From Flavisolibacter longurius (lineage in GTDB: Bacteria > Bacteroidota > Bacteroidia > Chitinophagales > Chitinophagaceae), in the NCBI GenBank assembly GCA_013327885.1, contig JABUMY010000006.1:186001-250000 (forward strand): a DNA stretch of 64,000 bases. Reading direction: 5' to 3'. The notes beneath the pieces are model-generated. The model saw only the letters and a list, made by a program, of their open reading frames with translations. It had not been told where the DNA came from and searched no databases. Below are positions 35,481 to 45,158 of the stretch, one piece after another. The number at the start of each line of letters is the position of its first letter. The stretch's first letter is position 1. A program made the translations under genes and the position numbers.

Positions 35481-38072
35481 TTAAAACTGGAAACCAAACG
35501 ATACCTGCAGCCAATTTTTTTCCTCTTCTGACGAGGCTACGGTACCCACTACCACCACTTTACCAAATGGAGACACCCATACACCGCCGCCGTAACCTTT
35601 GTGCCACTTATCCGAGTTTTCGTTGTTTATCCAAACCCTTCCCACATCATGAAAACCGATGAGTCCAACCGGCCCTTTGAAAAAATAAAAATTGCGTACG
35701 CCCAGGTTGATCCTCACTTCCGAGTTGTTGTAAAAGCGTGCCCGCCCTGCAAAGCGTTGAAAGCGATAACCCCGCATGTTCTGTCGGAAACCAAGGTATT
35801 GCGCCTGCGGAAAAACAAATTCGCCATAGTTGCGGTCGGCACCGAAAGATGTGGCCAGCACAATAAAACGGTTCCAGATAAAATCGGTAAAAAAGGAGAT
35901 GCTTCCACCTACCTGGTCAAATGATTCGCCGGTCTCCCCCAGGTTGTAAAGCGATTTTGCATAGAGTTTCAGGTGCATACCGCGGGTGGTAAAAACAGGA
36001 TGATTGCGCAGGTCGGCCTGCATCTTAATTTCACCACCGCCAAATAACTGCCCTTCGCGAAGCCCGCTTAAATTCCCATCGGGGAAAACAGTGTTGACAT
36101 AGTTTTCCTTGTTCCGGTCATTCTCCAGTTTCAGGTATTGCATTAACGGACCGCCAGTGAATTGCAGCCAGCTTGCCGGGGAATAACGCAATTGAAGCGA
36201 AGCATCTACCTGCTTGTAGGAGGCAAGGTAGTAGGGCCTGCCAATCGATTGGTCATAGACGGTTTCGTTGCCCAAACCAAAAAAGTAGGAGCGGACCGTT
36301 GGCAGTGTGGCATCACTTCGAAGCAACAGGTCAAGGTTTTTAGAAAGGCCGTTAAAATCAGCATCATACCGGAAATGGTACGAAGAAGAATTCAAGGCTC
36401 TTGTGGCGTAGATAAAATGCGAAACGCCATACGGTTCTTTGCGGAAACCAGGTCGTGTGATCTTTAAGGTGGGACCAAGAAAAAGACCGCCTTCTCTCGT
36501 CAACTCGATACCGATACCGGGAAGTGTGATCGGGTATTGAAATCCCTGGCTGCGGTATTCGTTGTTTAACGGGTCACCATTGATCCTGTTTTTCAACCCG
36601 CTACCGGTCAGCGTGTTTTCCTCGTACGAAACATCATACACTTTTGCTTTGCTGCTGCTTTCATTTTGAAACTGGTCGGAACCGGGACCACCGATCAACC
36701 GTAGTTTGATATTGCTTTTTCCGCCTTGCAGCACAAAGCGGTCGTTGCCCTCAAGACCATACAAACGGATCTCCTTTGTGACCGCAGGATCAAATACTCT
36801 TTCGTACGTGATATGTTTGGGACTTCCGCTCGAATCCAACTGCTGCACCTGCACTCGCACTGTTTGATCGGGATTGGTGGTGACGGTAAAAATTTCTTGT
36901 TGGTTACTACCCGGTACCGAAACCACCTTCGAAAGAAACCGGTAATAGTCCTGCATTTCTTCTTTAAAATAGCGGCGTTTTTCTTTCAGGGTGCGAAGAA
37001 TCTCTGCTCCCTGTAATGACTGCATTTCAACAGGCTGGTGCCGAAAAGCTGCTTCGATCACTCCATCCGTCAGACCATTGAGCAGGTTGTCTATTTCGGC
37101 GTTCCAGGCGTCTGCATCGAGTTGATGAAGAAAGGTGCGGTCGAAATCACGGGCCACAAAGTTGAATGTTTTGATGTTGGCCGCTTTTGCCCGCAGGCCT
37201 TGCAGTGATCCCAATGTCGGCTGAAAGAACCGTGCAATTTTTGGCAGTAATCCTTTTGCTTTAAAAAATGCCTGGTCCCTGTCTTTTGCCACGGGATAAT
37301 AAAAACGACGGCCGGCCGAATCCACAGCTACCCATTCCCATTGGTCGGCGTGGCGGTCAAAGTCCATGATAAAATTATCCAGCAGCCTTGCCTTCAGCAC
37401 CTGCTTTTGCAAAACACCGGCTTCACCCGAGTGAAAAATTTTTGGGATCACCTCGTATGTATTCAATGATTTGGCTTCGAGGTTGGTGGTATCAATGGTA
37501 CGCAGCTCCAGGAAAGAAAGGGTATTCCTGTATTTCGACCGGAATGAATCCAGCGCTGCATCATCCGGAATATAAACAAGCGTATTGGGGAGATATGGCA
37601 CGCCGGCTGCACGGGCCATTGTTCCCACCGATAACACGCTGTAGGGATAAGAAGCCGAAATACCATCCGCAACAATTTTTTCGGCAATGGTGCCTTGCAG
37701 CGCCGATTCCACCACGTCAACCGGGTATTTGCGCACCGAGCGAAGCACCCATTTACGCCCCAGTGCATCTTTCAGATCGAGGCTGTGGGTCTGACGGCCA
37801 CCGCCTTCATCCGTGGGAGTAAGCCCACCCATGTCCGTTTTAAAATTTAAAACCGGTGCTTTTACCAGTGTTCGCCACTCCGTGCGGTAATTTTTTCCAA
37901 TGAAAAGATGCTTGAAAGGACCACCTTTTAGCGTGGGGTTGGCAACAGAGGTCTCGTGGCGACGCGAAGCCGTATCGGCTCCGTAGGTAAACAAACGAAA
38001 GTCACCCAACTGGGCTAACAAGGCCAAAGGGGAAAGCAGAAAAACTAGGGTTAGGGATAAAAGCTGTTTCAT
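35481..38072 (-). CDS. Outer-membrane BamA/TamA-type barrel fused to a kinase-like domain
   Basis: About 863 aa from the ATG at 38072 (the TTG four codons upstream is less likely). Signal peptide 1-21. Residues about 90-320 look like a HipA/CotH-type kinase fold: KWVLRSVRK, then LLDNFIMDFDRHADQWEW (with D237, D239, H241) and PVAKDRDQAFF. Residues about 439-467 contain RTX-like GLEGNDRF and GGPGSDQF turns. From about 500 to the terminal FGFQF is an Omp85-type beta-barrel (NMRGYRFQRFAGRARFYNNSEVRINLG). Related Bacteroidota proteins often carry an N-terminal metallophosphoesterase, which is absent here. Function unknown. Confidence 0.72.
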   Translation of the reverse strand: MKQLLSLTLVFLLSPLALLAQLGDFRLFTYGADTASRRHETSVANPTLKGGPFKHLFIGKNYRTEWRTLVKAPVLNFKTDMGGLTPTDEGGGRQTHSLDLKDALGRKWVLRSVRKYPVDVVESALQGTIAEKIVADGISASYPYSVLSVGTMARAAGVPYLPNTLVYIPDDAALDSFRSKYRNTLSFLELRTIDTTNLEAKSLNTYEVIPKIFHSGEAGVLQKQVLKARLLDNFIMDFDRHADQWEWVAVDSAGRRFYYPVAKDRDQAFFKAKGLLPKIARFFQPTLGSLQGLRAKAANIKTFNFVARDFDRTFLHQLDADAWNAEIDNLLNGLTDGVIEAAFRHQPVEMQSLQGAEILRTLKEKRRYFKEEMQDYYRFLSKVVSVPGSNQQEIFTVTTNPDQTVRVQVQQLDSSGSPKHITYERVFDPAVTKEIRLYGLEGNDRFVLQGGKSNIKLRLIGGPGSDQFQNESSSKAKVYDVSYEENTLTGSGLKNRINGDPLNNEYRSQGFQYPITLPGIGIELTREGGLFLGPTLKITRPGFRKEPYGVSHFIYATRALNSSSYHFRYDADFNGLSKNLDLLLRSDATLPTVRSYFFGLGNETVYDQSIGRPYYLASYKQVDASLQLRYSPASWLQFTGGPLMQYLKLENDRNKENYVNTVFPDGNLSGLREGQLFGGGEIKMQADLRNHPVFTTRGMHLKLYAKSLYNLGETGESFDQVGGSISFFTDFIWNRFIVLATSFGADRNYGEFVFPQAQYLGFRQNMRGYRFQRFAGRARFYNNSEVRINLGVRNFYFFKGPVGLIGFHDVGRVWINNENSDKWHKGYGGGVWVSPFGKVVVVGTVASSEEEKNWLQVSFGFQF

Positions 38073-38265
38073 ATGTAAAGACAACTTTTACACCTGCATA
38101 ATAAAACTATGCCAGCTCAGCTTTGTGTTTGTGGAAGAATGGACAGAATTTGTGTAATCAAGGCCGGTTTGCAACCGGTTCAACAGTTAGATTTTGGTTG
38201 CGACTCCTTCAAAAAATCAAGATTTGATCCAAACTAAAAATGATGTCTGCCTCGCAAGAAAACGA

Positions 38266-38799
38266 TCAAAACAAAACGGGCTGCGGCATACGTTTTTCGA
38301 TGTTCTGGCAAACGATGGCTGCGATCTCGTCATTGATAAAACTGTTCTCCCGAAGCGAATTGGCTTCCCACTTTCCTTCTTTGCGAACATCGAAACGGTA
38401 ATCGCTTTTATAAAAAACGCCGTAGTGCAAGGCTTTGCGTACATGCGGAACGATCCAAACATTGAAGCTTTCCCGCTCACTTTTCAGCCGTATGCAAAAC
38501 GGTGGCTTTGCCGGCAGAAATCCACAAAAAGCATTGAGGTCGTTTTTAATGGCCGTGGCATAAGGCGAAGCCAGCTTTTCGTCGTACCAGCTTCCGGCTT
38601 GGATCGGCGCCACAAAAGAAGCGGTATAGCCATCGCTAAAACTAATATGGTAAATGAACTGGATGCCGTTGTCCTCCTGGTGGGTGATTTTCGCTAAAAG
38701 CTTTTTTCCCTCAACCATGCATTCAAATTCAATGGCGGGAAAAATTTGGGTGATCTTTTCACAGTCTACCGTCAGTTGCTTGTCTACCGTCGTTTGCAT
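38266..38799 (-). CDS. Conserved hypothetical protein
   Basis: About 177 aa from the ATG at 38799; a TTG at 38832 would add 11 residues. No signal peptide or membrane segment, so probably cytoplasmic. It contains two beta-rich parts (LLAKITHQEDNGIQFIYHISF; SFNVWIVPHVRKALHYGVFYKSDYRFDVRKEGKWEANSLRE in separate pieces) and a C-terminal helix. No named family recognised. Stands alone between the Omp85-fusion gene and the second susCD pair. Confidence 0.6.
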   Translation of the reverse strand: MQTTVDKQLTVDCEKITQIFPAIEFECMVEGKKLLAKITHQEDNGIQFIYHISFSDGYTASFVAPIQAGSWYDEKLASPYATAIKNDLNAFCGFLPAKPPFCIRLKSERESFNVWIVPHVRKALHYGVFYKSDYRFDVRKEGKWEANSLRENSFINDEIAAIVCQNIEKRMPQPVLF

Positions 38800-38897
38800 A
38801 CAAGGTGGTTTTGTACCTGAAAGGTACGGCAATTTCCTAAAATCATTAGCATTTAGTGCTAATTATTTTGGGCCGCAGTAAATACGTTTCTACAAAG

Positions 38898-38920
38898 AAA
38901 AGCTGCTGGTGCAGCTTTTT
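38898..38920 (-). terminator. Terminator of the second susC-susD transcript
   Basis: A 9-bp stem (38898-38906 with 38911-38919) with 4-nt loop. It lies 37 bp beyond the susD stop, with T residues on the minus strand. Confidence 0.75.
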
Positions 38921-38956
38921 GGTAAGGTCAACGCCTGATAACAAAATTGGATCTTC

Positions 38957-40381
38957 TTAATAACCCGGATTTTGTTCTTCCCTGATGTTGGGGTTGGCAT
39001 CCAGTTCCGATTGCGGGATGGGAAGAAGGCGACGGAAATAACCAGCCGGAATCACCAGCGGTACGCCGGAATAATTTCCCGACAGGTTTACCCTTACCAC
39101 ATCCTGGTTGTAACGGGCAAGGTCCCAATAGCGGTGGCCTTCAAAGGCCAGCTCTTTCCTTCGTTCGGTAAGAATAGCCTGCAGCAAAGCGGCGCCACTT
39201 TCGGTATAGCCGGTAAAGTTGGGATCGCGGCGGGTGGCGATTTCATTCACATAATCCCTGGCCAGGTTTTCGTTGCTCGTATGGTAAGCTGCTTCGGCAG
39301 CGATCAGGTAAATTTCGGAAAGGCGAATCAATTTCACTTCGTCTTTATCGGGTTGCGAGGTGTTGGGATATTTATTCACGACACGCACATTGCCTCTTGT
39401 TGGACTGGACGTCAGTATCAGCGAACGCCTTACATCCGTAGGGCTGTATAAATTGTACAAGGCTTGCGCCGCCAGCGCATCGCCATAACCCACCTGGTCG
39501 TAAAAGCTGGCCAGCGAATTGTTCCCGATGTTCCCTACCAGGTCAAACACAACTTCAAAAATGGTTTCCAACTTATCGGTCCGTGGGGTGTTTGACGACC
39601 AGTAACTTGCCACCTGGTTCAGGTTGACCAGGTTGTAACCGCCGTTGTTGATCACCTCTTCTGCCGCAGCGAGTGCTTCGGCCCATTCACCTTTGAACTG
39701 GTGCATTCTTGCCAGGAGTGCCACCGCCGCTGCGGACGACATATAACCTGAAGAACGCTCCATGGTAAAGAGCGGAAGGGATGCCTCCAGGTCTTTTTCA
39801 ATTTGCGCATATACCTCAGATACTGTGTTGCGCTTGGGCTTCACAAAGGGATCATAGCTAAGAATCAGCGGTACACCCAGTGCATTAGGGTCGGTTGTAT
39901 ACGGAAGCGCATAAAACTTCACCAGCTCAAAGTAAAGAAGGGCCCGCAGGGCAAGCGCTTCGCCGCGATACTGCGAAATTTCGTCTGTGCCTTGCAGTGA
40001 GCTGTTGATCACATTGTTGGCATTCAGGATGGCGTTGTAGGCCATTTGCCAGATACCTTCCACCATCAAATTGTTAACCGTGTAGTTGATGTTCTGGAAC
40101 TCCAGGTAGCGGTTGCTGTTGGTGGTGGAGATATACACGTTGTCGGCCAGCAGATCACCCACCAGCGGAACGGTTCTGCCGTAAAGGTTTGCGTTGCGGA
40201 GCGTGGCGTAAACACCATTCAGGGCCGTACGCATGTCAGCGGCGTTGGTGATGGATTCGCTTGTTGGCAGTGATCCATACGGCTCCCTGTCGAGAAAGTC
40301 CTTTTTACAGGCTGTGAAAAGGAGACAAGTAAGTAACAGAACCTGTATGCTGGATAGCCCGGCCTTTATTTTTTGTTTCAT
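38957..40381 (-). CDS. SusD/RagB-family lipoprotein
   Basis: A 474-aa surface lipoprotein of the classical SusD/RagB type. The lipobox is LFTAC (C25), followed by KKDFLDREPYGSLPT. The TPR-like core has YRGEALALRALLYFELVKFYALPY, and the C-terminal region shows the signature EVKLIRLSEIYLIAAEAAYH and TERRKELAFEGHRYWDLARYN. It binds oligosaccharide at the cell surface together with the SusC protein encoded just upstream. Ligand not deducible. Confidence 0.95.
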   Translation of the reverse strand: MKQKIKAGLSSIQVLLLTCLLFTACKKDFLDREPYGSLPTSESITNAADMRTALNGVYATLRNANLYGRTVPLVGDLLADNVYISTTNSNRYLEFQNINYTVNNLMVEGIWQMAYNAILNANNVINSSLQGTDEISQYRGEALALRALLYFELVKFYALPYTTDPNALGVPLILSYDPFVKPKRNTVSEVYAQIEKDLEASLPLFTMERSSGYMSSAAAVALLARMHQFKGEWAEALAAAEEVINNGGYNLVNLNQVASYWSSNTPRTDKLETIFEVVFDLVGNIGNNSLASFYDQVGYGDALAAQALYNLYSPTDVRRSLILTSSPTRGNVRVVNKYPNTSQPDKDEVKLIRLSEIYLIAAEAAYHTSNENLARDYVNEIATRRDPNFTGYTESGAALLQAILTERRKELAFEGHRYWDLARYNQDVVRVNLSGNYSGVPLVIPAGYFRRLLPIPQSELDANPNIREEQNPGY

Positions 40382-40408
40382 GTGTGGTTTGTTTTCGTAA
40401 GTGATCGT

Positions 40409-43408
40409 TTACAATTGAATGCTGAGGCCAACCGTATAAGATTTTGGATTGAAAAACTGCAGGTCGCTCAGCCCGCCAACCGGTTGTTCCGGGTCCATCG
40501 TCAGGTTTTTATCAAATGTTTTTGTCCAGAGGTTAGTACCCCTTACATAAAGACGTGCACTTGCCAGTCTAACCTTTTGCCCCAGGCTGGCCGGCAGTTC
40601 AAACGCAAGGGTGAGGTTGCGCAGGCGTAGAAAATCACCTTTGTACAGGTAGCGGGTCGAATATTCGTTGGAACCGGTGGCATTGCCCACTTCAAACCGG
40701 GGCACCGATGTCACATCGCCGGGCTTTCGCCAGCGGAGCAGCTCCGTGCGGTTTTGGTTGAAACCAAAATACACGCCGTCGGAAATAAACACAAAATCCC
40801 ATTGGTTGAAAACATAATTGCCATACTGGTAGTTTAACTGGGCATCCAGCGAAATCCATTTGTAACGCAGTGTGGTATTGAAGCCGCCGAAGGCCTTGGG
40901 AGATGCACTGCCAATCAGCTCACGCTTTGCCTGGGAAAAATCGTTCGTGGTTTCTTTTTTTGAGCCATCCTTGTACCAAAGCGGGTCACCGGTTTGCGGA
41001 TCGGCACCAGCCCAATGCCGCAGGAAATAGGTCTGCACGTCATAACCCACTTTCAGGGTAGCCGGGTTGCCAATGATCTCGTCAACACCCTCGCGGAGAC
41101 GTGTCACTTTATTCTTATTAAAGGCAGAATTCAGGCTAATGTTCCAGCTAAAATCGCGGGTGCTGATAGGCACTGCATTCAGGGTAAATTCAAAGCCTTT
41201 GTTTTCCATTGCCCCTACATTGTTGCTGTAGGTAATAAAGCCACCCGTTGCCGAAAGCGGTTCGTTGAGCAGGAGGTTTTCGGTTTTGCGGATATAATAA
41301 TCCGCTTCAAGGGAAAGACGGTTGTTCAAAACGCCAATCTCTATACCAACATCAAAAGGCTTGTTTTGCTCCCAGGTAAGGTTGCTGTTTCCAATGGCAC
41401 TTTGAAAGCTGCCTGGCTCACCATTGTACGTAGTAGAAAAATCAAATACGCTGCGCCAGACATAATTACCAATACCGGCGTTGCCGTTGACACCATAAGA
41501 AGCCCGGAGCTTAAGGCTTGAAAACGTACCGGCATTGGCGAAAAAGCTTTCCTGGTCGAGGTTCCAGGCGGCACCAACACTCCAGAAAGTGCCCTGGCGG
41601 TTATTGGCACCAAAGCGGGAGGAAGCATCACGGCGAAGGCTACCCGAAAGACTGTAGCGGTTTAAAAAATTTAGTTGCAAACGTGAGAACACGGAGGTAA
41701 AAGAATAATCGGAACCTGCCAGTGAAGCAGTGGTTGGAATGGCAGGAACCGGATAAACAATCCCTCCATTGGATGGCAACACGTTACCCGTGCCCGTGTG
41801 CAGGATGGTTTTTGATTGCTGGGCTTCGTAACCAACGGTCAGCACGCCGTCAATTTTTTCATCGAAGCTGCGGAAAGTATAATCACCAAAATTAGTCCAC
41901 ACCCAGTTGTGAAGCCGGTTGTAGGTATTGGCCGAAAGACCTTTGTTGGCCGAGAAGTCGCCAAAAACCGGATTGTAGAATGCATACTCTTCTACGTTGT
42001 TATAGTCTATACCCAACCGTGAGGTGAGCTTCAGATTCTGAATTGGCTTGACCTCCAGAAAAGCGGATCCCAACAGCTTGGATGTTTGGTTCTCCAACTT
42101 ATCGTACTGCCGGATAGAAAGCGGGTTGAAGATCTGGCTGAAAACGGTGGGGTCATAGTTTACCGTGCCATCAGGATTAAACGCTGGCATGGTAGGCAGC
42201 AGTCCTAATGCCGCCAGCATGGGGTTTCGAAAATTTGCCGATTCGGATTCGCCCATCTGGCTAAAGGAGGAGAGGTTAAAATTTACACCCAAACCAACTG
42301 CGTTGCTCACCTGGTGTTTGAGGTTAGCGGTAGCAGAAAACCGTTTCAGGTCCGACCCAATCACCGGGCTTTGCTGGTTGAAATAACCTCCGGACAGGTA
42401 GAACTGGGTTTTGACATCACCACCTGAAGCCGACACATTTAACTGTTGCTGTAGGCCTTTGCGGGTAACCAGGTCCAGCCAGTTATAGTTGGCATCGGTG
42501 TTATAGCCCAGTACATCGTTCATGTAAAAATCGATAGTGGCCTGGTCAAGACCAAGATTGGCCAGGCCTTCACTGTACAAGTCAAATGCCTCTTGCCTGT
42601 TTAGCGGCTTTCCCCTGTCGGGCTGGTAGGCAATGTCGTTCTTGCCAAATTCAGCATCGACCCGTATACGGGTTTTTCCTGGCCTTCCTTTTTTTGTATT
42701 GATAAGAATAACGCCGTTGGCAGCACGGGAGCCGTAGATGGACGCTGCCGAAGCATCTTTCAGGACAGATATACTTTCTATGTCATTGGGATTAAGCGTG
42801 GCCAGCAGGTTGCTGGAGTTGGTGAGGTTACTGGCATCGCCGGTGTTCACAGGGATGCCGTCGATTACAAAAAGCGGGGCCGAAGAAGCACTGATGGAAC
42901 CAATACCACGAATGCGGATCTGTTGGGCCGCTCCCGGTTGTCCGGATACGGGCAGCGATTGCAAACCAGCTACTTTCCCCTGGAGAATCTGGTCTACCGA
43001 TGCCATGGGCACGTTCTCCACCTGGCGAGCCGATACTTTTCCCACCGAACCTGTCAGGCGCCGCCTGTCCTGCTCACCATATGCTACTACCACCACCACT
43101 TCATTCATGGTGTTGGCCAAAGCGGAAAGCTGGATTTCGTAACTGGACGCAGACGAGAGGCTGATTTCCCGGTCGGCCAACCCAGTGTAGGAAACCTGCA
43201 GCACCGTGGCACCCTGCGGCACCGTTAGCGTAAACGATCCATCCGCACCGGTGGCGACACCCACATTCGTTCCCCTTGCCAGTACCGAAGCACCGGAAAG
43301 ACCGGTACCTTTTTCATCCGTGACCCTTCCTGTGATGGTGCGGGTTTGGGCAAAGGCCACCAACCCAAAAACACTCATTTTAAGCAGCAGTAACATCAAT
43401 TTTCTCAT
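40409..43408 (-). CDS. SusC/RagA-family TonB-dependent outer-membrane transporter
   Basis: A 999-aa TonB-dependent transporter. Signal peptide (1-20), carboxypeptidase-regulatory-like domain (about 23-95; ITGRVTDEKGTGLSGASVLARGTNVGV), the SusC connector VVVVAYGEQDRRRLTGSV, plug with NPNDIESISVLKDASAASIYGSRAANGVILI, and a beta-barrel to a C-terminal SYTVGLSIQL. No STN domain. susD follows 27 bp downstream. The divergent BNR_4 gene suggests the same polysaccharide locus. Confidence 0.95.
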   Translation of the reverse strand: MRKLMLLLLKMSVFGLVAFAQTRTITGRVTDEKGTGLSGASVLARGTNVGVATGADGSFTLTVPQGATVLQVSYTGLADREISLSSASSYEIQLSALANTMNEVVVVVAYGEQDRRRLTGSVGKVSARQVENVPMASVDQILQGKVAGLQSLPVSGQPGAAQQIRIRGIGSISASSAPLFVIDGIPVNTGDASNLTNSSNLLATLNPNDIESISVLKDASAASIYGSRAANGVILINTKKGRPGKTRIRVDAEFGKNDIAYQPDRGKPLNRQEAFDLYSEGLANLGLDQATIDFYMNDVLGYNTDANYNWLDLVTRKGLQQQLNVSASGGDVKTQFYLSGGYFNQQSPVIGSDLKRFSATANLKHQVSNAVGLGVNFNLSSFSQMGESESANFRNPMLAALGLLPTMPAFNPDGTVNYDPTVFSQIFNPLSIRQYDKLENQTSKLLGSAFLEVKPIQNLKLTSRLGIDYNNVEEYAFYNPVFGDFSANKGLSANTYNRLHNWVWTNFGDYTFRSFDEKIDGVLTVGYEAQQSKTILHTGTGNVLPSNGGIVYPVPAIPTTASLAGSDYSFTSVFSRLQLNFLNRYSLSGSLRRDASSRFGANNRQGTFWSVGAAWNLDQESFFANAGTFSSLKLRASYGVNGNAGIGNYVWRSVFDFSTTYNGEPGSFQSAIGNSNLTWEQNKPFDVGIEIGVLNNRLSLEADYYIRKTENLLLNEPLSATGGFITYSNNVGAMENKGFEFTLNAVPISTRDFSWNISLNSAFNKNKVTRLREGVDEIIGNPATLKVGYDVQTYFLRHWAGADPQTGDPLWYKDGSKKETTNDFSQAKRELIGSASPKAFGGFNTTLRYKWISLDAQLNYQYGNYVFNQWDFVFISDGVYFGFNQNRTELLRWRKPGDVTSVPRFEVGNATGSNEYSTRYLYKGDFLRLRNLTLAFELPASLGQKVRLASARLYVRGTNLWTKTFDKNLTMDPEQPVGGLSDLQFFNPKSYTVGLSIQL

Positions 43409-43811
43409 CCCGTTGGTTTTAAATTATCGATCTGTTTTTTGTTAGCAATAAATTGTTGGAATCAATGGCCGCATCTGCATTTCGTATGTACTTCCGAGTA
43501 ATATATTTCTGCATTCGCATGGAAATAAACAAGCAATGCAACCCTACCTTACATGCATTGCTAAACGGTTGTCGATGGGTTTGATTCTACGAGTGAAGAC
43601 AGTAAAATGAAAGTGAATTCGGCGGGGCTTAACCGATTTTTTACCCAAGCATGAAAATGGTTACCTGAAGTGGAAGAGGGTTGCACTAAAACATCGAAGC
43701 AGTAAAACAACAAACGTTTTCTTGTTTTACACCTTCAAAATAGGGTGTAGAACGCCAAACAGGGCAGAGCAGGTTTCTTATTCCTCCTGTTTGTCGCATA
43801 TTCGCGATACA
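43409..43811. other. Divergent regulatory region between susC and the BNR_4 gene
   Basis: About 400 bp without a gene. It contains an operator-like dyad at 43702-43730. No exact -7 element was found on either strand, so promoters here are not resolved. Confidence 0.5.
43702..43730. promoter_or_regulatory. Operator-like 29-bp dyad
   Basis: GTAAAACAA (43702-43710) and its inverse TTGTTTTAC (43722-43730) flank a core containing the palindrome AAACGTTT (43712-43719). The core resembles LacI-family operators. The site lies in the upstream region of the BNR_4 gene and the divergent susC. Confidence 0.45.
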
Positions 43812-45158
43812 ATGCGAAATCTGCTGAAAATTTACTTTGGACTTTTTTTTACCCTTACCACTTTGGTTACAAACTTATCCTGTCGTACAACACAGCCAAC
43901 CGGTTCAGAACCTGAAGTGCTGCTCGTTAAAGTAGGAGAGGGCTGGGCTAATAATTCCGTTAACGTCGTACCCTTTCGCAAGAATGCCCTGGTAACGTAC
44001 AGGGACAACCAGTTTATTGCCTATTATAATTCAGTGCAGCAAGTGGTGCTTGGTAAACGCAAGCTGGGAGAGGAAGCCTGGGAACTTCACACCACGCCAT
44101 ACAAAGGCAATGCTGCCGATGCGCACAACAGCATCAGCATTGCCGTTGACGGTGATGGTTTTTTACACGTTTCATGGGATCATCACAACAATGTGCTTCG
44201 TTATGCAAAAAGCAAGGCACCGCTTTCACTGGAGCTGGGCGAAAAACAGTCGATGACAGGAAGTGTGGAGAACACCGTTTCGTACCCGGAGTTTTATTCC
44301 ATTGCTAATGGCAACCTACTCTTCCTTTATAGGGATGGCGGCTCGGGACGAGGTAACCTTGTGATCAACCGGTATGATAAAACTACCAAAACCTGGACGC
44401 AGTTGCACCGCAGCCTGATTGACGGCGAAGGACAGCGCAATGCCTACTGGCAAGCGGCTACGGATAACGAAGGCAATATTCATATCTCCTGGGTATGGCG
44501 GGAATCACCCGACGTTGCCAGCAACCATGACCTTTGTTATGCACGATCAAAGGACGGCGGACTGACCTGGGAAAGATCTACCGGTGAAGCTTATACGTTA
44601 CCGGTAACGGCTGCCACAGCCGAATACGCAGTTCACATTCCACAAAAAAGTGAGTTGATCAACCAAACGTCCATGACAACCGATAAGGCCGGCAACCCGT
44701 TTATCGCCACCTATTGGCGTGAACCGGGCTCTCAGGTGCCGACCTACCACGTCGTATATAGGGATAACAACAAATGGCAAACAGCCAATCTTGCAACGCG
44801 ACAAACGCCTTTTAGCTTGTCAGGAATGGGATCGAAACGGATACCCATTGCCAGGCCGCAGCTCGTGGTTTCCGGAACGGGTGGTGATTCCTTTGTTGGG
44901 GTGATTTACCGTGACGAGGAGAGAGGAAGCAAAGTATCCGTGGCAACAGTTGATAAAATCCGGAACAAGCATTGGCAGTTGAAAGACCTCACCCAATTTT
45001 CCGTTGGTTCCTGGGAACCAATGCTTGATCCCGTTCAATGGGAACAGAAAAAACAATTGCACCTTTTTGTTCAGGCGGTGGAGCAGGTGGACGGAGAAGG
45101 AAGAGCGAACATCCCGCCACAGATGGTTTACGTGTTGGAATGGAATCCGAAGTTGTAG
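43812..45158 (+). CDS. BNR_4-repeat lipoprotein, candidate polysaccharide lyase
   Basis: About 448 aa from the ATG at 43812, chosen because it gives a lipoprotein signal ending at C24 (VTNLSC). The rest is a beta-propeller of the BNR_4 type with repeated W/H-containing blades: DAHNSISIAVDGDGFLHVSWDHH (H105, H119, H124, H125), NIHISWVWRES and PFIATYWRE. BNR_4 proteins include PL42 enzymes that cut L-rhamnose-alpha-1,4-glucuronate ends of arabinogalactan, and the His-rich blade fits a catalytic site. That activity is inferred; a sialidase-like or binding role is also possible. Confidence 0.8.
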   Translation: MRNLLKIYFGLFFTLTTLVTNLSCRTTQPTGSEPEVLLVKVGEGWANNSVNVVPFRKNALVTYRDNQFIAYYNSVQQVVLGKRKLGEEAWELHTTPYKGNAADAHNSISIAVDGDGFLHVSWDHHNNVLRYAKSKAPLSLELGEKQSMTGSVENTVSYPEFYSIANGNLLFLYRDGGSGRGNLVINRYDKTTKTWTQLHRSLIDGEGQRNAYWQAATDNEGNIHISWVWRESPDVASNHDLCYARSKDGGLTWERSTGEAYTLPVTAATAEYAVHIPQKSELINQTSMTTDKAGNPFIATYWREPGSQVPTYHVVYRDNNKWQTANLATRQTPFSLSGMGSKRIPIARPQLVVSGTGGDSFVGVIYRDEERGSKVSVATVDKIRNKHWQLKDLTQFSVGSWEPMLDPVQWEQKKQLHLFVQAVEQVDGEGRANIPPQMVYVLEWNPKL

